Source: Streptomyces liangshanensis (GTDB taxonomy: Bacteria > Actinomycetota > Actinomycetes > Streptomycetales > Streptomycetaceae). Taken from it: a stretch of 64,000 nucleotides of DNA. The notes under the pieces were generated by a model, which had not been told where the DNA came from, did not search any database, and saw only the letters and a program-made list of their open reading frames with translations. Made by a program: the position numbers and the translations under genes. The stretch spans positions 4,503,001 through 4,567,000 of the forward strand of contig NZ_CP050177.1 in the NCBI RefSeq assembly GCF_011694815.1, read 5' to 3'. Positions 42,718 to 52,388 of the stretch are shown here, piece after piece (position 1 is the first letter of the stretch; each line of letters opens with the position of its first letter).

Positions 42718-44459
42718 CCCACTCCCCGGCAATCGAAGCCGAACCCGTCCTGCGCGTCGGCAACGCCTCCGGCTTCTACGGCGACCGGTTCGACGCCCTG
42801 CGCGAGATGCTCACCGGCGGCCCGCTCGACGTCCTCACCGGCGACTACCTCGCCGAACTCACCCTGCTCATCCTCGGCAAGGACCGGCAGCGCGACCCCG
42901 CCGCCGGGTACGCCAAGACGTTCCTGCGGCAACTGGAGGAAGGGCTCGGGCTCGCCCACGAGCGCGGCGTGAAGATCGTCGCCAACGCGGGCGGCCTCAA
43001 CCCGGCCGGTCTCGCGGCGGCCGTGCGCGCCCTCGCCGAGCGCGTCGGAGTGCCGGTCCGCGTCGCCCATGTGGAGGGCGACGACTTTCTGGGGAGGGGG
43101 AGTTGGGGCGACGGCGTCCTGACGGCCAACGCCTACCTCGGCGGCGCGGGCATCGCCGCGTGCCTGCGCGCCGGCGCCGACGTCGTGGTCACCGGACGGG
43201 TCACGGACGCCGCCCTGGTGACCGGACCGGCCGCCGCCCACTTCGGCTGGGGGCCCGACGACCTCGACGCGCTGGCCGGCGCGGTGGTCGCCGGGCACGT
43301 ACTGGAGTGCGGGACCCAGGCGACCGGCGGGAACTACGCCCTTTTCACCGACCACGACCCCCGCCTCCTGCGCCGCCCCGGCTTCCCGCTCGCCGAGATC
43401 CGCGCCGACGGGTCCGCCGTCATCACCAAGCACCCCGGTACGGACGGGGTCGTGGACCTCGGCACCGTCACCGCCCAACTGCTGTACGAGACGGGCGGGG
43501 CGCGGTACGCGGGCCCCGACGTGACGGCCCGCCTCGACACCGTACGGCTGACGCCCGACGGGCCCGACCGGGTCAGGATCTCGGGGGTACGGGGCGAGCC
43601 GCCGCCCCCCACGCTCAAGGTCGGCCTCAACCGGATCGGCGGCTGGCGCAACGAGGTCGTCTTCGTCCTCACCGGGCTCGACATCGAGGCCAAGGCGGAG
43701 CTGGTGCGGGAGCAGGTCGCGGACGCGCTGGGCAACGGCGATGGGGCCAACACACCCCCGGCCGAGGTCCGTTGGGAGCTGGCCAGGACCGACCACCCGG
43801 ACGCCCCCACCGAGGAGACGGCCAGCGCGCTGCTGCGACTCGTCGTGCGCGACCCCGATCCGGACGCGGTGGGGCGGGCCGTCAGTGGCGCCGTGGTCGA
43901 GCTGGCGCTCGGCAGCTACCCCGGCTTCCACGTCACGGCCCCGCCCGGAAAGGGCTCCCCCTACGGGGTGTTCGAGTCCGCGTACGTCGACGCGACGGAG
44001 GTCGAGCACCTCGCCGTACTCCCGGACGGCGAGCGGGTGAGCGTGCCGACCCCCGCTCATACCAGGCCGCTTGAGCCCGTGCCCGAGCCGGTCGACGACC
44101 TCCCCGCCCCCCTCCCCACCGGCCTTGCCACCCTCCCCGCGCCCCTCGGCCTCATCGCGGGCGCCCGCAGCGGCGACAAGGGCGGGGACGCGAACGTCGG
44201 CGTGTGGGCCAGGAGCGAGGGCGCCTGGCGGTGGCTGGCGCACGAGCTGACCGTCGACCTGTTCCGCCGACTGGTCCCCGAGAGCGCGGAGTTGACGGTC
44301 GTACGGCATGTCCTGCCGCACCTGCGCGCCCTCAACTTCACCGTCGGGGGCCTGCTCGGCGAGGGTGTCGCCGCCCAGGCCCGCTTCGACCCCCAGGCCA
44401 AGGCGCTCGGCGAGTGGCTGCGCGGCCGGTACGCCGACCTTCCGGAGGTGCTGTTGTGA
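42714..44459 (+). CDS. AtuA-family (DUF1446) protein
   Basis: The ATG at 42714-42716 overlaps the upstream stop, giving 581 residues. The N-terminal part (to about 450) is the DUF1446 domain: LRVGNASGFYGDRFDALREM, ILGKDRQRDPAAGYAKTFLR, VKIVANAGGLNPAGLAAAVR and VVTGRVTDAALVTGPAAAHF. The C-terminal 100 residues form the second AtuA-like domain (AGARSGDKGGDANVGVWARS). In Pseudomonas, AtuA belongs to acyclic terpene breakdown. Here it is next to carboxylase subunits in the same order as in many actinobacteria. The reaction is not known. Confidence 0.88.
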   Translation: MTHSPAIEAEPVLRVGNASGFYGDRFDALREMLTGGPLDVLTGDYLAELTLLILGKDRQRDPAAGYAKTFLRQLEEGLGLAHERGVKIVANAGGLNPAGLAAAVRALAERVGVPVRVAHVEGDDFLGRGSWGDGVLTANAYLGGAGIAACLRAGADVVVTGRVTDAALVTGPAAAHFGWGPDDLDALAGAVVAGHVLECGTQATGGNYALFTDHDPRLLRRPGFPLAEIRADGSAVITKHPGTDGVVDLGTVTAQLLYETGGARYAGPDVTARLDTVRLTPDGPDRVRISGVRGEPPPPTLKVGLNRIGGWRNEVVFVLTGLDIEAKAELVREQVADALGNGDGANTPPAEVRWELARTDHPDAPTEETASALLRLVVRDPDPDAVGRAVSGAVVELALGSYPGFHVTAPPGKGSPYGVFESAYVDATEVEHLAVLPDGERVSVPTPAHTRPLEPVPEPVDDLPAPLPTGLATLPAPLGLIAGARSGDKGGDANVGVWARSEGAWRWLAHELTVDLFRRLVPESAELTVVRHVLPHLRALNFTVGGLLGEGVAAQARFDPQAKALGEWLRGRYADLPEVLL

Positions 44460-46054
44460 CCGTGCTCCCCACCGCGCTCGACCCGGCGTCCGCCGACTAC
44501 GCCGCCCACCGCGCGGCGATGCTCGACAAGCTCGCCGGACTGGACGCCGAACACGCCAAGGCCCTCGCCGGAGGCGGTGAGAAGTACGTGGCCCGGCACC
44601 GCGCGCGGGGCAAGCTGCTCGCGCGTGAGCGGGTCGAGCTGCTCCTCGACCCGGACACCCCGTTCCTCGAACTGTCCCCGCTCGCCGCCTGGGGCAGCGA
44701 CTACCCGGTCGGCGCGTCCATGGTCACCGGCATCGGGGTGGTCGAGGGCGTCGAGTGCGTGATCACCGCCAACGACCCGACCGTGCGCGGCGGTTCGAGC
44801 AACCCGTGGACGCTGAGGAAGGCGCTGCGCGCGAACGAGATCGCGTTCGCCAACCGCCTGCCGCTGATCAGCCTGGTCGAGTCGGGCGGCGCGGATCTCC
44901 CCTCGCAGAAGGAGATCTTCATCCCCGGGGGCGCGCTCTTCCGCGACCTCACCCGCCTGTCCGCCGCCGGGATCCCCACGGTCGCCGTGGTGTTCGGCAA
45001 CTCCACGGCCGGCGGGGCGTACGTCCCCGGGATGTCCGACCACACCGTCATGATCAAGGAGCGGTCGAAGGTCTTCCTCGGCGGTCCGCCGCTGGTGAAG
45101 ATGGCGACGGGTGAGGAGAGCGACGACGAGTCCCTCGGCGGCGCGGAGATGCACGCCCGCACCTCCGGCCTCGCCGACCACTTCGCCGTGGACGAGCAGG
45201 ACGCCCTGCGCCAGGCCCGGCGCGTCGTCGCCCGCCTCAACTGGCGCAAGGCGCGGGCCGATCCGGGACCGGCCGCGCCGCCGAAGTACGACGAGGACGA
45301 GCTGCTGGGCATCGTGCCGGGCGACCTCAAGGTCCCCTTCGACCCGCGCGAGGTGATCGCCCGGGTGGTCGACGGCTCGGACTTCGACGAGTTCAAGCCG
45401 CTGTACGGGCCGAGCCTGGTGACCGGGTGGGCGGAGCTGCACGGCTACCCGGTGGGCGTCCTGGCCAACGCGCAGGGGGTGCTGTTCTCGGCGGAGTCGC
45501 AGAAGGCCGCGCAGTTCATCCAGCTCGCCAACCAGCGCGACATCCCGCTGGTGTTCCTGCACAACACCACCGGCTACATGGTCGGCAAGGAGTACGAGCA
45601 GGGCGGCATCATCAAGCACGGCGCGATGATGATCAACGCGGTGGCGAACTCCACGGTCCCGCACCTGTCGGTCCTCATGGGCGCCTCGTACGGCGCCGGG
45701 CACTACGGCATGTGCGGCCGCGCCTACGACCCGCGCTTCCTCTTCGCCTGGCCGAGCGCCAAGTCGGCGGTGATGGGACCGCAGCAACTGGCCGGCGTGC
45801 TCTCGATCGTCGCGCGCGCCTCGGCGGCGGCGAAGGGGCAGCCGTACGACGACGCGGGGGACGCGGCGCTGCGCGCGATGGTCGAGCGGCAGATCGAGTC
45901 GGAGTCCCTGCCCCTGTTCCTGTCCGGACGGCTGTACGACGACGGGGTCATCGACCCGCGCGACACCCGCACGGTCCTCGGCCTGTGCCTGTCCGCCCTC
46001 CACACCGCGCCGGTGGCCGGGGTGCGGGGCGGCTTCGGCGTCTTCCGGATGTGA
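44456..46054 (+). CDS. Acyl-CoA carboxylase, carboxyltransferase (beta) subunit
   Basis: A GTG at 44456 preceded by CCGGAGG overlaps the AtuA stop, giving 532 residues. It transfers carboxyl from biotin to an acyl-CoA. Its motifs are ARHRARGKLLARERVELLLD, NDPTVRGGSSNPWTLRKALR, LVESGGADLPSQKEIFIPGG, NSTAGGAYVPGMSDHTVMIK and GASYGAGHYGMCGRAYDPRF. It resembles methylcrotonyl- or geranyl-CoA carboxylase beta subunits. Substrate specificity cannot be told. It pairs with the alpha subunit encoded nine bases downstream. Confidence 0.92.
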   Translation: MTVLPTALDPASADYAAHRAAMLDKLAGLDAEHAKALAGGGEKYVARHRARGKLLARERVELLLDPDTPFLELSPLAAWGSDYPVGASMVTGIGVVEGVECVITANDPTVRGGSSNPWTLRKALRANEIAFANRLPLISLVESGGADLPSQKEIFIPGGALFRDLTRLSAAGIPTVAVVFGNSTAGGAYVPGMSDHTVMIKERSKVFLGGPPLVKMATGEESDDESLGGAEMHARTSGLADHFAVDEQDALRQARRVVARLNWRKARADPGPAAPPKYDEDELLGIVPGDLKVPFDPREVIARVVDGSDFDEFKPLYGPSLVTGWAELHGYPVGVLANAQGVLFSAESQKAAQFIQLANQRDIPLVFLHNTTGYMVGKEYEQGGIIKHGAMMINAVANSTVPHLSVLMGASYGAGHYGMCGRAYDPRFLFAWPSAKSAVMGPQQLAGVLSIVARASAAAKGQPYDDAGDAALRAMVERQIESESLPLFLSGRLYDDGVIDPRDTRTVLGLCLSALHTAPVAGVRGGFGVFRM

Positions 46055-46062
46055 GGCGAGCC

Positions 46063-48168
46063 ATGACCAGCAGCGAGCGGACGCGGACGACGAACGCGTC
46101 CACGGACCAAGTGACGACCACGAGCGCGTCCACCGACCACGTGACGACCACCGACGCACCCGTCCGGCACGTGACCCTCTCCCGTGTCCTGGTCGCGAAC
46201 CGGGGCGAGATCGCGTGCCGGGTCTTCCGCACCTGCCGTGAGCGCGGCATCGACACGGTCGCGGTCTTCTCCGACGCGGACGCGGACGCCTTGCACGTAC
46301 GGGAGGCCGACGCGGCGATACGGCTGCCGGGGTCGGCCCCCGCCGACACCTACCTGCGCGGCGACCTGATCGTGAAGGCGGCGCTCGCGGCGGGCGCGGA
46401 CGCCGTGCACCCCGGCTACGGATTCCTGTCCGAGAACGCGGAGTTCGCGCGGGAGGTGCTCGACGCGGGCCTGGTGTGGATCGGTCCGCCGCCGGCCGCG
46501 ATCGAGGCGATGGCGTCGAAGACGCGCGCGAAGGAACTGATGGGCGCGGCGGGCGTGCCGCTGCTGGCGCCGGTGGACCCGGGCGCGGCCACCGAGGCGG
46601 ACCTGCCGCTGCTCCTCAAGGCGGCGGCGGGGGGTGGCGGCCGGGGCATGCGGGTGGTCCGTGAACTGGCCGACCTGAAGCAGGAGTTGGCGGCGGCTTC
46701 GGCGGAGGCCGTCTCGGCGTTCGGTGACGGCGAGGTCTTCGCGGAGCCGTACGTGGAGGGCGGCCGGCACGTGGAGGTGCAGGTCCTCGCCGACGCGTAC
46801 GGGACGGTGTGGGCGCTGGGCACGCGGGACTGCTCGCTGCAACGCAGGCACCAGAAGGTGATCGAGGAGAGCCCCGCGCCGGGGCTCCCGGACGAGCTGC
46901 TGGCCGGGCTGGCGGAGGCGGCGGTGGCGGCGGCCCGGACGGTGGAGTACCGGGGGGCGGGGACGGTCGAGTTCCTGGTCTCGCCCCGGGGCCGCCCGTA
47001 CTTCCTGGAGATGAACACCCGCCTCCAGGTCGAACACCCCGTCACCGAGGAGGTGTTCGGGATCGACCTGGTGGCGCTGCAACTGTCCGTGGCGGAGGGC
47101 GCCGCGCTCCCGCCCGCGCCGCCGGAGCCGCACGGCCACGCGGTGGAGGCCCGCCTGTACGCGGAGGACCCGTCCCGGGACTGGGCGCCGCAGACGGGGG
47201 TCCTGCACGAGTTGTCGGTGGAGGCGGAGGGGGTACGGCCCCGACACGACACGGGCCGGGACGCCGTACGGCTCCGCGTCGACAGCGGTTACGGCCCCGG
47301 CGACCTCATCGGCCCGCACTACGACGCGATGCTCGCCAAGGTCGTCGCCTGGGCGCCGACCCGCGCCGAGGCCCTGCGCCGCCTCGGCCACGCGCTGCGG
47401 CGCTCCCGGATCCACGGCCCCGGGACCAACCGGGACCTGCTCGTACGGTCGTTGGCCCACCCCGACGTCCTCGGCGGCCGTCCCGACACCGGGTTCTACG
47501 AGCGTCACCTCGACGCGCTCACGGCGCCCGCCGCCGGCGAACGGCACGCGGCCGTCGCCGCCGCGCTCGCCGACTCCGCCGCCCGGCGCGCCACCGGCAC
47601 CGTGCCCGCGCGCCTCGGCGGGTGGCGCAACCTCGCCTCGCAGCCGCACCGCAAGACCTACGGCGACCACGAGATCAGCTACCGGGTCAGCCGTGGGACG
47701 GTCCTGGTCGAGGACGACACCGTCCGGGTCGTCAGCGTCTCGGAGCGTCTCGTACGCCTCGAAGTCGACGGCGTCGTCCAGGACTTCCACGTCTCGACGT
47801 ACGGCCAGGAGGGGCACGGCCACGAGGGGCACGGCCGCGAGGTCCACGTCGACACCGCCCACGGCTCGTACCGCCTCCTCACCCGCCCCCGCTTCACCGA
47901 TCCCACCGCCACCACCGCGCCCGGCTCGCTGCTCGCCCCCATGCCCGGCACCGTCGTGCGGATCGCCGACGGGCTCGCGGTGGGCGACCGCGTCACCGCC
48001 GGGCAGCCGATCGTCTGGCTGGAGGCCATGAAGATGGAGCACCGCGTCACGGCCCCCGCCGCCGGCACCCTCACCGCGCTCCACGCCGCCCCCGGCCGCC
48101 AGGTCGAACTGGGCGCCCTGCTCGCCGTCGTCGACACCGACCCCGCCCCGGAGGACCAGCCGTCATGA
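46063..48168 (+). CDS. Acyl-CoA carboxylase, biotin carboxylase/biotin carrier (alpha) subunit
   Basis: The 701-residue protein has biotin carboxylase (RVLVANRGEIACRVFRTCRE, LLKAAAGGGGRGMRVVREL, FLEMNTRLQVEHPVTEEVFG), a linker, and a biotin carrier with EAMKMEHRV (biotinylated Lys near 655). The first about 35 residues are an odd extension: a ten-residue Thr-rich unit repeated twice (46090-46149). A downstream GTG near 46171 would remove it. It acts with the beta subunit nine bases upstream. The next gene overlaps it by four bases. Confidence 0.92.
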   Translation: MTSSERTRTTNASTDQVTTTSASTDHVTTTDAPVRHVTLSRVLVANRGEIACRVFRTCRERGIDTVAVFSDADADALHVREADAAIRLPGSAPADTYLRGDLIVKAALAAGADAVHPGYGFLSENAEFAREVLDAGLVWIGPPPAAIEAMASKTRAKELMGAAGVPLLAPVDPGAATEADLPLLLKAAAGGGGRGMRVVRELADLKQELAAASAEAVSAFGDGEVFAEPYVEGGRHVEVQVLADAYGTVWALGTRDCSLQRRHQKVIEESPAPGLPDELLAGLAEAAVAAARTVEYRGAGTVEFLVSPRGRPYFLEMNTRLQVEHPVTEEVFGIDLVALQLSVAEGAALPPAPPEPHGHAVEARLYAEDPSRDWAPQTGVLHELSVEAEGVRPRHDTGRDAVRLRVDSGYGPGDLIGPHYDAMLAKVVAWAPTRAEALRRLGHALRRSRIHGPGTNRDLLVRSLAHPDVLGGRPDTGFYERHLDALTAPAAGERHAAVAAALADSAARRATGTVPARLGGWRNLASQPHRKTYGDHEISYRVSRGTVLVEDDTVRVVSVSERLVRLEVDGVVQDFHVSTYGQEGHGHEGHGREVHVDTAHGSYRLLTRPRFTDPTATTAPGSLLAPMPGTVVRIADGLAVGDRVTAGQPIVWLEAMKMEHRVTAPAAGTLTALHAAPGRQVELGALLAVVDTDPAPEDQPS

Positions 48169-49385
48169 GCAGCAGCAGCCCCGACCGTACGGGCACGAAC
48201 GCCACCACCCCCGGCGGCACCCTCGTCGAGTCCGACGCCCCCACCCCCGGCGGCACCTTCATCGAGTCCGAGGAGCACACCGCCCTGCGCGCCGCCGTCT
48301 CCGCCCTCGGCCGCCGCCACGGCAGGGACTTCGACCGCGAGACCCTCTGGCGCGAGGCCGGCAAGCTCGGCTACCTCGGCGTGAACCTCCCCGAGGAGTA
48401 CGGCGGCGGAGGCGGCGGCATCGTCGAACTGTCCCTCGTGCTCGAAGAGTTGGGGACGGCGGGCTGTCCGCTCCTCATGCTCATCGTCTCGCCCGCCATC
48501 TGCGGCACGGTGATCGCCCGCTTCGGCACCGACGCGCAGAAGCGGCAGTGGCTCCCCGGCCTCGCCGACGGCTCCCTCACCATGGCCTTCGGCATCACCG
48601 AACCCGACGCCGGATCCAACTCCCACCGCATCACCACCGCCGCCCGCAAAGCCCCCGACGGCGGCTGGATCCTCAACGGCCGCAAGGTCTTCGTCTCCGG
48701 TGTCGACATCGCCGACGCCACCCTGGTCGTCGGCCGCACCGAGGACGCGCGGACCGGCCGCCTCAAGCCCTGCCTGTTCATCGTCCCCCGCGACGCCCCG
48801 GGATTCACCCGTTCGCCCATCGACATGGAACTGCGCGCCGCCGAGAAGCAGTTCGAACTGGTCCTGGACGACGTGCGGTTGCCGGCCGACGCCCTCGTCG
48901 GCGACGAGGACGCCGGCCTGCTCCAGCTCTTCGCCGGCCTCAACCCCGAGCGCGTCATGACTGCCGCCTTCGCGCTCGGCATGGGCCGCTACGCCCTCGC
49001 CCGCGCCGTCGAGTACGCCGGCACCCGCCAGGTGTGGAAGGAACCCATCGGCGCCCACCAGGCCATCGCCCACCCGCTCGCCCAGGCGCACATCGAGCTG
49101 GAACTCGCCCGCCTGATGATGCGCAAGGCCGCGCACCTCTACGACACGGGCGCCGACGCGGCGGCGGGCGAGGCCGCCAACATGGCCAAGTACGCCGCCG
49201 CCGAGGCCTGTGTGAAGGCCGTCGACCAGGCCGTGCACACCCTCGGCGGGAACGGCCTGACCCGGGAGTACGGCCTCGCCTCCCTGGTCACCGCCGCGCG
49301 GGTGGCCCGGATCGCGCCCGTCAGCCGCGAAATGATCCTGAACTACATATCCCACCAGTCCCTGGGTCTCCCCAAGTCCTACTGA
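48165..49385 (+). CDS. Acyl-CoA dehydrogenase
   Basis: The ATG overlaps the stop of the biotin carboxylase gene, giving 406 residues. The FAD-dependent enzyme makes an alpha,beta-double bond in an acyl-CoA. Motifs: GYLGVNLPEEYGGGG, MAFGITEPDAGSNSHRITTA, NGRKVFVSGVDIADATLVVG, ERVMTAAFALGMGRYALARA and VHTLGGNGLTREYGL. A 12-residue unit (TPGGTLVESDAP and TPGGTFIESEEH) is duplicated at residues 15-38, an unusual N-terminal extension. Its place after the carboxylase genes fits breakdown of a branched acid. Confidence 0.92.
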   Translation: MSSSSPDRTGTNATTPGGTLVESDAPTPGGTFIESEEHTALRAAVSALGRRHGRDFDRETLWREAGKLGYLGVNLPEEYGGGGGGIVELSLVLEELGTAGCPLLMLIVSPAICGTVIARFGTDAQKRQWLPGLADGSLTMAFGITEPDAGSNSHRITTAARKAPDGGWILNGRKVFVSGVDIADATLVVGRTEDARTGRLKPCLFIVPRDAPGFTRSPIDMELRAAEKQFELVLDDVRLPADALVGDEDAGLLQLFAGLNPERVMTAAFALGMGRYALARAVEYAGTRQVWKEPIGAHQAIAHPLAQAHIELELARLMMRKAAHLYDTGADAAAGEAANMAKYAAAEACVKAVDQAVHTLGGNGLTREYGLASLVTAARVARIAPVSREMILNYISHQSLGLPKSY

Positions 49386-49440
49386 GACACGCGATTCTGG
49401 GCGTTCATGTCGCGCGCGCCGAAGCGTCGAAGGGGTCGTC

Positions 49441-51024
49441 ATGATCTTCCACAGCGAGTACGCGGATGTCCCGGCCGTCGAACTGCCCATCCACGAGGCC
49501 GTCCTCGGCCGCGCCGCCGCGTTCGGCGACACCGTGGCCCTGGTCGACGGCACGAACGGTACGAGCATGACGTACGGCCAGCTCGACACGTACCACCGCG
49601 CCCTCGCCGCGGCCTTCACCGAAGCGGGTGTCCGCAAGGGGGACGTCCTCGCCCTGCACAGCCCCAACACCGTCGTGTACCCGGCGGTGTTCTACGCCGC
49701 CACCCGGGCCGGGGCGTCCGTCACCACCGCCCACCCCCTGGCCACCGCCGAGGAGTTGGCCACCCAGCTCCGCGACTCCGCCGCCCGCTGGATCGTCACG
49801 GTCGGGGCGCTCCTCGAAGTGGCCCGCCGGGCGGCGGAGTTGGTCGGCGGCATCCAGGAGATCTTCGTCTGCGACCGGGCCGTCGGACACCGCTCGGTCC
49901 GCGACCTGGCGCTGTCCACCGCCCCCCGGGTGACCGTGCCCGTCGACCCCGGCGAGGACGTCGCCGTCCTCCCGTACTCCTCGGGCACCACCGGCGTCCC
50001 CAAGGGCGTCATGCTCACCCACCGCTCGATCGCCACGAACCTCGCGCAGATGGAACCCGTCGTCCCCATGGGCCCCGGCGACCGCATCCTCGCGATTCTG
50101 CCGTTCTTCCACATCTACGGCCTCACCGCCCTGATGAACGCGCCCCTGCGGCACGGCGCGACCGTCGTCGTCCTGCCCCGCTTCGACCTGGACCAGTTCC
50201 TCGCCGCGATCGAGACGTACCGCATCACCGGCCTGTACGTCGCCCCGCCCATCGTCCTCGCCCTCGCCAAGCACCCGGCCGTCTCGCGGTACGACCTCAG
50301 CTCGCTCCGGTACGTCCTGTGCGCGGCGGCCCCGCTCGACGCCCGCCTGGCGGCGGCCTGTTCGGCCCGGCTGAACCTCCCGCCCGTACGGCAGGCCTAC
50401 GGCATGACGGAGCTGTCGCCCGGCACGCACATCGTCCCGCTCGACGCCACCGATCCGCCGCCCGGCGCCGTCGGCAAGCTCCTGCCCGGCACCGAGATGC
50501 GCCTCGTCCGCCTCGACGACCCGGACGAGGACGCCGAGCCCGGCGGCGAGGGCGAGATCCTCATCCGGGGCCCGCAGGTCATGAAGGGCTACCTCGGCCG
50601 CCCCGGCGAGACCGCCGCCATGATCGACGCGGACGGCTGGGTGCACACCGGGGACGTGGGCAGGACCGACGGCGACGGCTGGCTGTTCGTCGTGGACCGC
50701 GTCAAGGAACTGATCAAGTACAAAGGCTTCCAGGTCGCCCCCGCCGAACTCGAGGCGCTGCTCCTCACCCACGACGCGATCGCCGACGCGGCGGTGATCG
50801 GCGTGCACGACGCGGACGGCAACGAGGTCCCGAAGGCCTACATTGTCCGTCGGCCCGGTGGGGAGTCGCTCGGCGCGGACGACGTCATGTCGTTCGTCGC
50901 CGATCGTGTCGCCCCGTACAAGAAGATCCGCCGGGTCGAGTTCATCGGAGGCGTCCCCCGCGCCGCCTCCGGCAAGATCCTCAGACGCCAACTGAGGGAC
51001 CGCGAAACGGAGATCACCACGTGA
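49441..51024 (+). CDS. Acyl-CoA synthetase (4-coumarate-CoA ligase-like)
   Basis: The 527-residue ATP-dependent ligase has the ANL motifs LPYSSGTTGVPKGVMLTHRS, QAYGMTELSPGTH, GWVHTGDVGRTDGDGWLFVV, DRVKELIKYKGFQVAPAELE and RAASGKILRRQL with the final catalytic Lys. It activates a carboxylic acid to its CoA thioester, giving the pathway its entry step. The sequence is 4CL-like, but the acid is unknown. It begins 55 bases after the dehydrogenase and overlaps the hydratase gene by four bases. Confidence 0.92.
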   Translation: MIFHSEYADVPAVELPIHEAVLGRAAAFGDTVALVDGTNGTSMTYGQLDTYHRALAAAFTEAGVRKGDVLALHSPNTVVYPAVFYAATRAGASVTTAHPLATAEELATQLRDSAARWIVTVGALLEVARRAAELVGGIQEIFVCDRAVGHRSVRDLALSTAPRVTVPVDPGEDVAVLPYSSGTTGVPKGVMLTHRSIATNLAQMEPVVPMGPGDRILAILPFFHIYGLTALMNAPLRHGATVVVLPRFDLDQFLAAIETYRITGLYVAPPIVLALAKHPAVSRYDLSSLRYVLCAAAPLDARLAAACSARLNLPPVRQAYGMTELSPGTHIVPLDATDPPPGAVGKLLPGTEMRLVRLDDPDEDAEPGGEGEILIRGPQVMKGYLGRPGETAAMIDADGWVHTGDVGRTDGDGWLFVVDRVKELIKYKGFQVAPAELEALLLTHDAIADAAVIGVHDADGNEVPKAYIVRRPGGESLGADDVMSFVADRVAPYKKIRRVEFIGGVPRAASGKILRRQLRDRETEITT

Positions 51025-51764
51025 CGGACGACCTGGTCACCACCGCCCACGACCGGGGCATCACCACCCTGACCCTGGACTCGCCCGCCAACCGCAACGC
51101 CCTGTCCGCCCGGCTCGTCGACGCGCTGCGCGCCGCGCTCGACACCTGCGCCCGGGACCCCGCCGTACGGGCCGTGCTGCTCACCCACACCGGGACGACC
51201 TTCAGCGCGGGCGCCGACCTCAAGGAACCGGCCAGCCCGTACACGTTCGTGTCCCTGATGCGGCGGATCGTGGAGCTGCCCAAACCCGTCGTCGCGCGCG
51301 TCACCGGCCATGTCAGGGCCGGCGGGCTGGGGCTGCTCGGCGCCTGCGACCTCGCCTTCGCCGACCGTACGGCCGCGGACTTCGCGTTCACGGAGGTACG
51401 GATCGGCGTCGCGCCCGCCGTGATCTCCCTGCCGCTCCTGCCCCGGCTCGCGCCCCGGGCGGCGGCCCGCTACTACCTGACCGGCGAGCGCTTCGACGCG
51501 GCGGCGGCGGTCGGGGCCGGGATCCTCACGGAGGCCGCCGACGACGTGGACGCGGCCCTCGCACCCGTACTGGACGGGCTGCGCAAGGCGTCCCCGCAGG
51601 GCCTCGCCGAGTCGAAGAGGCTCCTGACGGCGGACGTGCTGCGGGCGTTCGACGACCACGCCGAGGACCTGGTCCAGCGCTCCGCGTCGCTCTTCGTGTC
51701 GGCGGAGGCCCGCGAGGGCATCGCCGCGTTCCTGGAACGGCGGGACGCGGCATGGGTGCGGTAG
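51021..51764 (+). CDS. Enoyl-CoA hydratase/isomerase
   Basis: A GTG start overlapping the ligase stop gives 247 residues. The crotonase fold is visible as ITTLTLDSPANRNALSARLV, FSAGADLKEPASPYTFV and VTGHVRAGGLGLLGACDLAF, then FTEVRIGVAPAVISLPLLPR. A conserved Glu in FTEVRIG fits one of the two catalytic acids. The other position reads Ala (GVAP), so the activity may differ from simple hydration. The TetR gene overlaps it by 13 bases. Confidence 0.9.
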   Translation: MTDDLVTTAHDRGITTLTLDSPANRNALSARLVDALRAALDTCARDPAVRAVLLTHTGTTFSAGADLKEPASPYTFVSLMRRIVELPKPVVARVTGHVRAGGLGLLGACDLAFADRTAADFAFTEVRIGVAPAVISLPLLPRLAPRAAARYYLTGERFDAAAAVGAGILTEAADDVDAALAPVLDGLRKASPQGLAESKRLLTADVLRAFDDHAEDLVQRSASLFVSAEAREGIAAFLERRDAAWVR

Positions 51765-52360
51765 CCGCCCCGAAGCAGGACCGCAGCCGGGCGACCCGGA
51801 TGCGGCTCCTGGAGGCGGCCGTGTCCTGCCTGGCCGAACACGGCTGGGCGGGCTCCACGGTCTCCGTCGTCGCCGAACGGGCCGGCGTCTCGCGGGGCGC
51901 CGCGCAGCACCACTTCCCCACGCGCGAGGACCTGTTCACCGCCGCCGTCGAGTACGTGGCGGAGGAACGCTCCACCGCCCTGCGCGCCCTCGTCCCGGCC
52001 GGCCCCGCGCACCGGCGCCAAGCGGTCGAGGGGATCGTGGCGCTCTACACGGGACCGCTCTTCCGCGCCGCCCTCCACCTCTGGGTCGCCGCCTCCGACG
52101 AGGAACAACTCCGGCCCCGCGTCACCGAGTTGGAAGCGCGCGTCGGCCGCGAGGCCCACCGCAGCGCGGTCGCCCTCCTGGGCGCGGACGAGTCCGTACC
52201 GGGCGTACGGGAAACGGTCCAGGGCCTCCTGGACATGGCCCGCGGCCTCGGCCTGGCGACGCTCCTGACGGACGACGGCAGGCGCCGCGCACGGGTGGTG
52301 GCGCAGTGGTCGCACATCCTGGACGGGGTCCTGGGCGGACCGGGGGGCGGGACGGCGTGA
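51752..52360 (+). CDS. TetR-family regulator of the acyl-CoA operon
   Basis: The 202-residue protein has the helix-turn-helix [20 protein letters not shown] followed by [20 protein letters not shown] and [15 protein letters not shown]. The C-terminal part matches TetR_C domains that bind acyl-type ligands. It overlaps the hydratase gene by 13 bases and is the last gene of the operon. It is the natural candidate to bind the palindrome at 41837-41854 and to respond to an acyl-CoA intermediate. Confidence 0.9.
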   Translation: MGAVAAPKQDRSRATRMRLLEAAVSCLAEHGWAGSTVSVVAERAGVSRGAAQHHFPTREDLFTAAVEYVAEERSTALRALVPAGPAHRRQAVEGIVALYTGPLFRAALHLWVAASDEEQLRPRVTELEARVGREAHRSAVALLGADESVPGVRETVQGLLDMARGLGLATLLTDDGRRRARVVAQWSHILDGVLGGPGGGTA

Positions 52361-52388
52361 GCGCCGCCCCACCGCCCGGCCACGCGGC

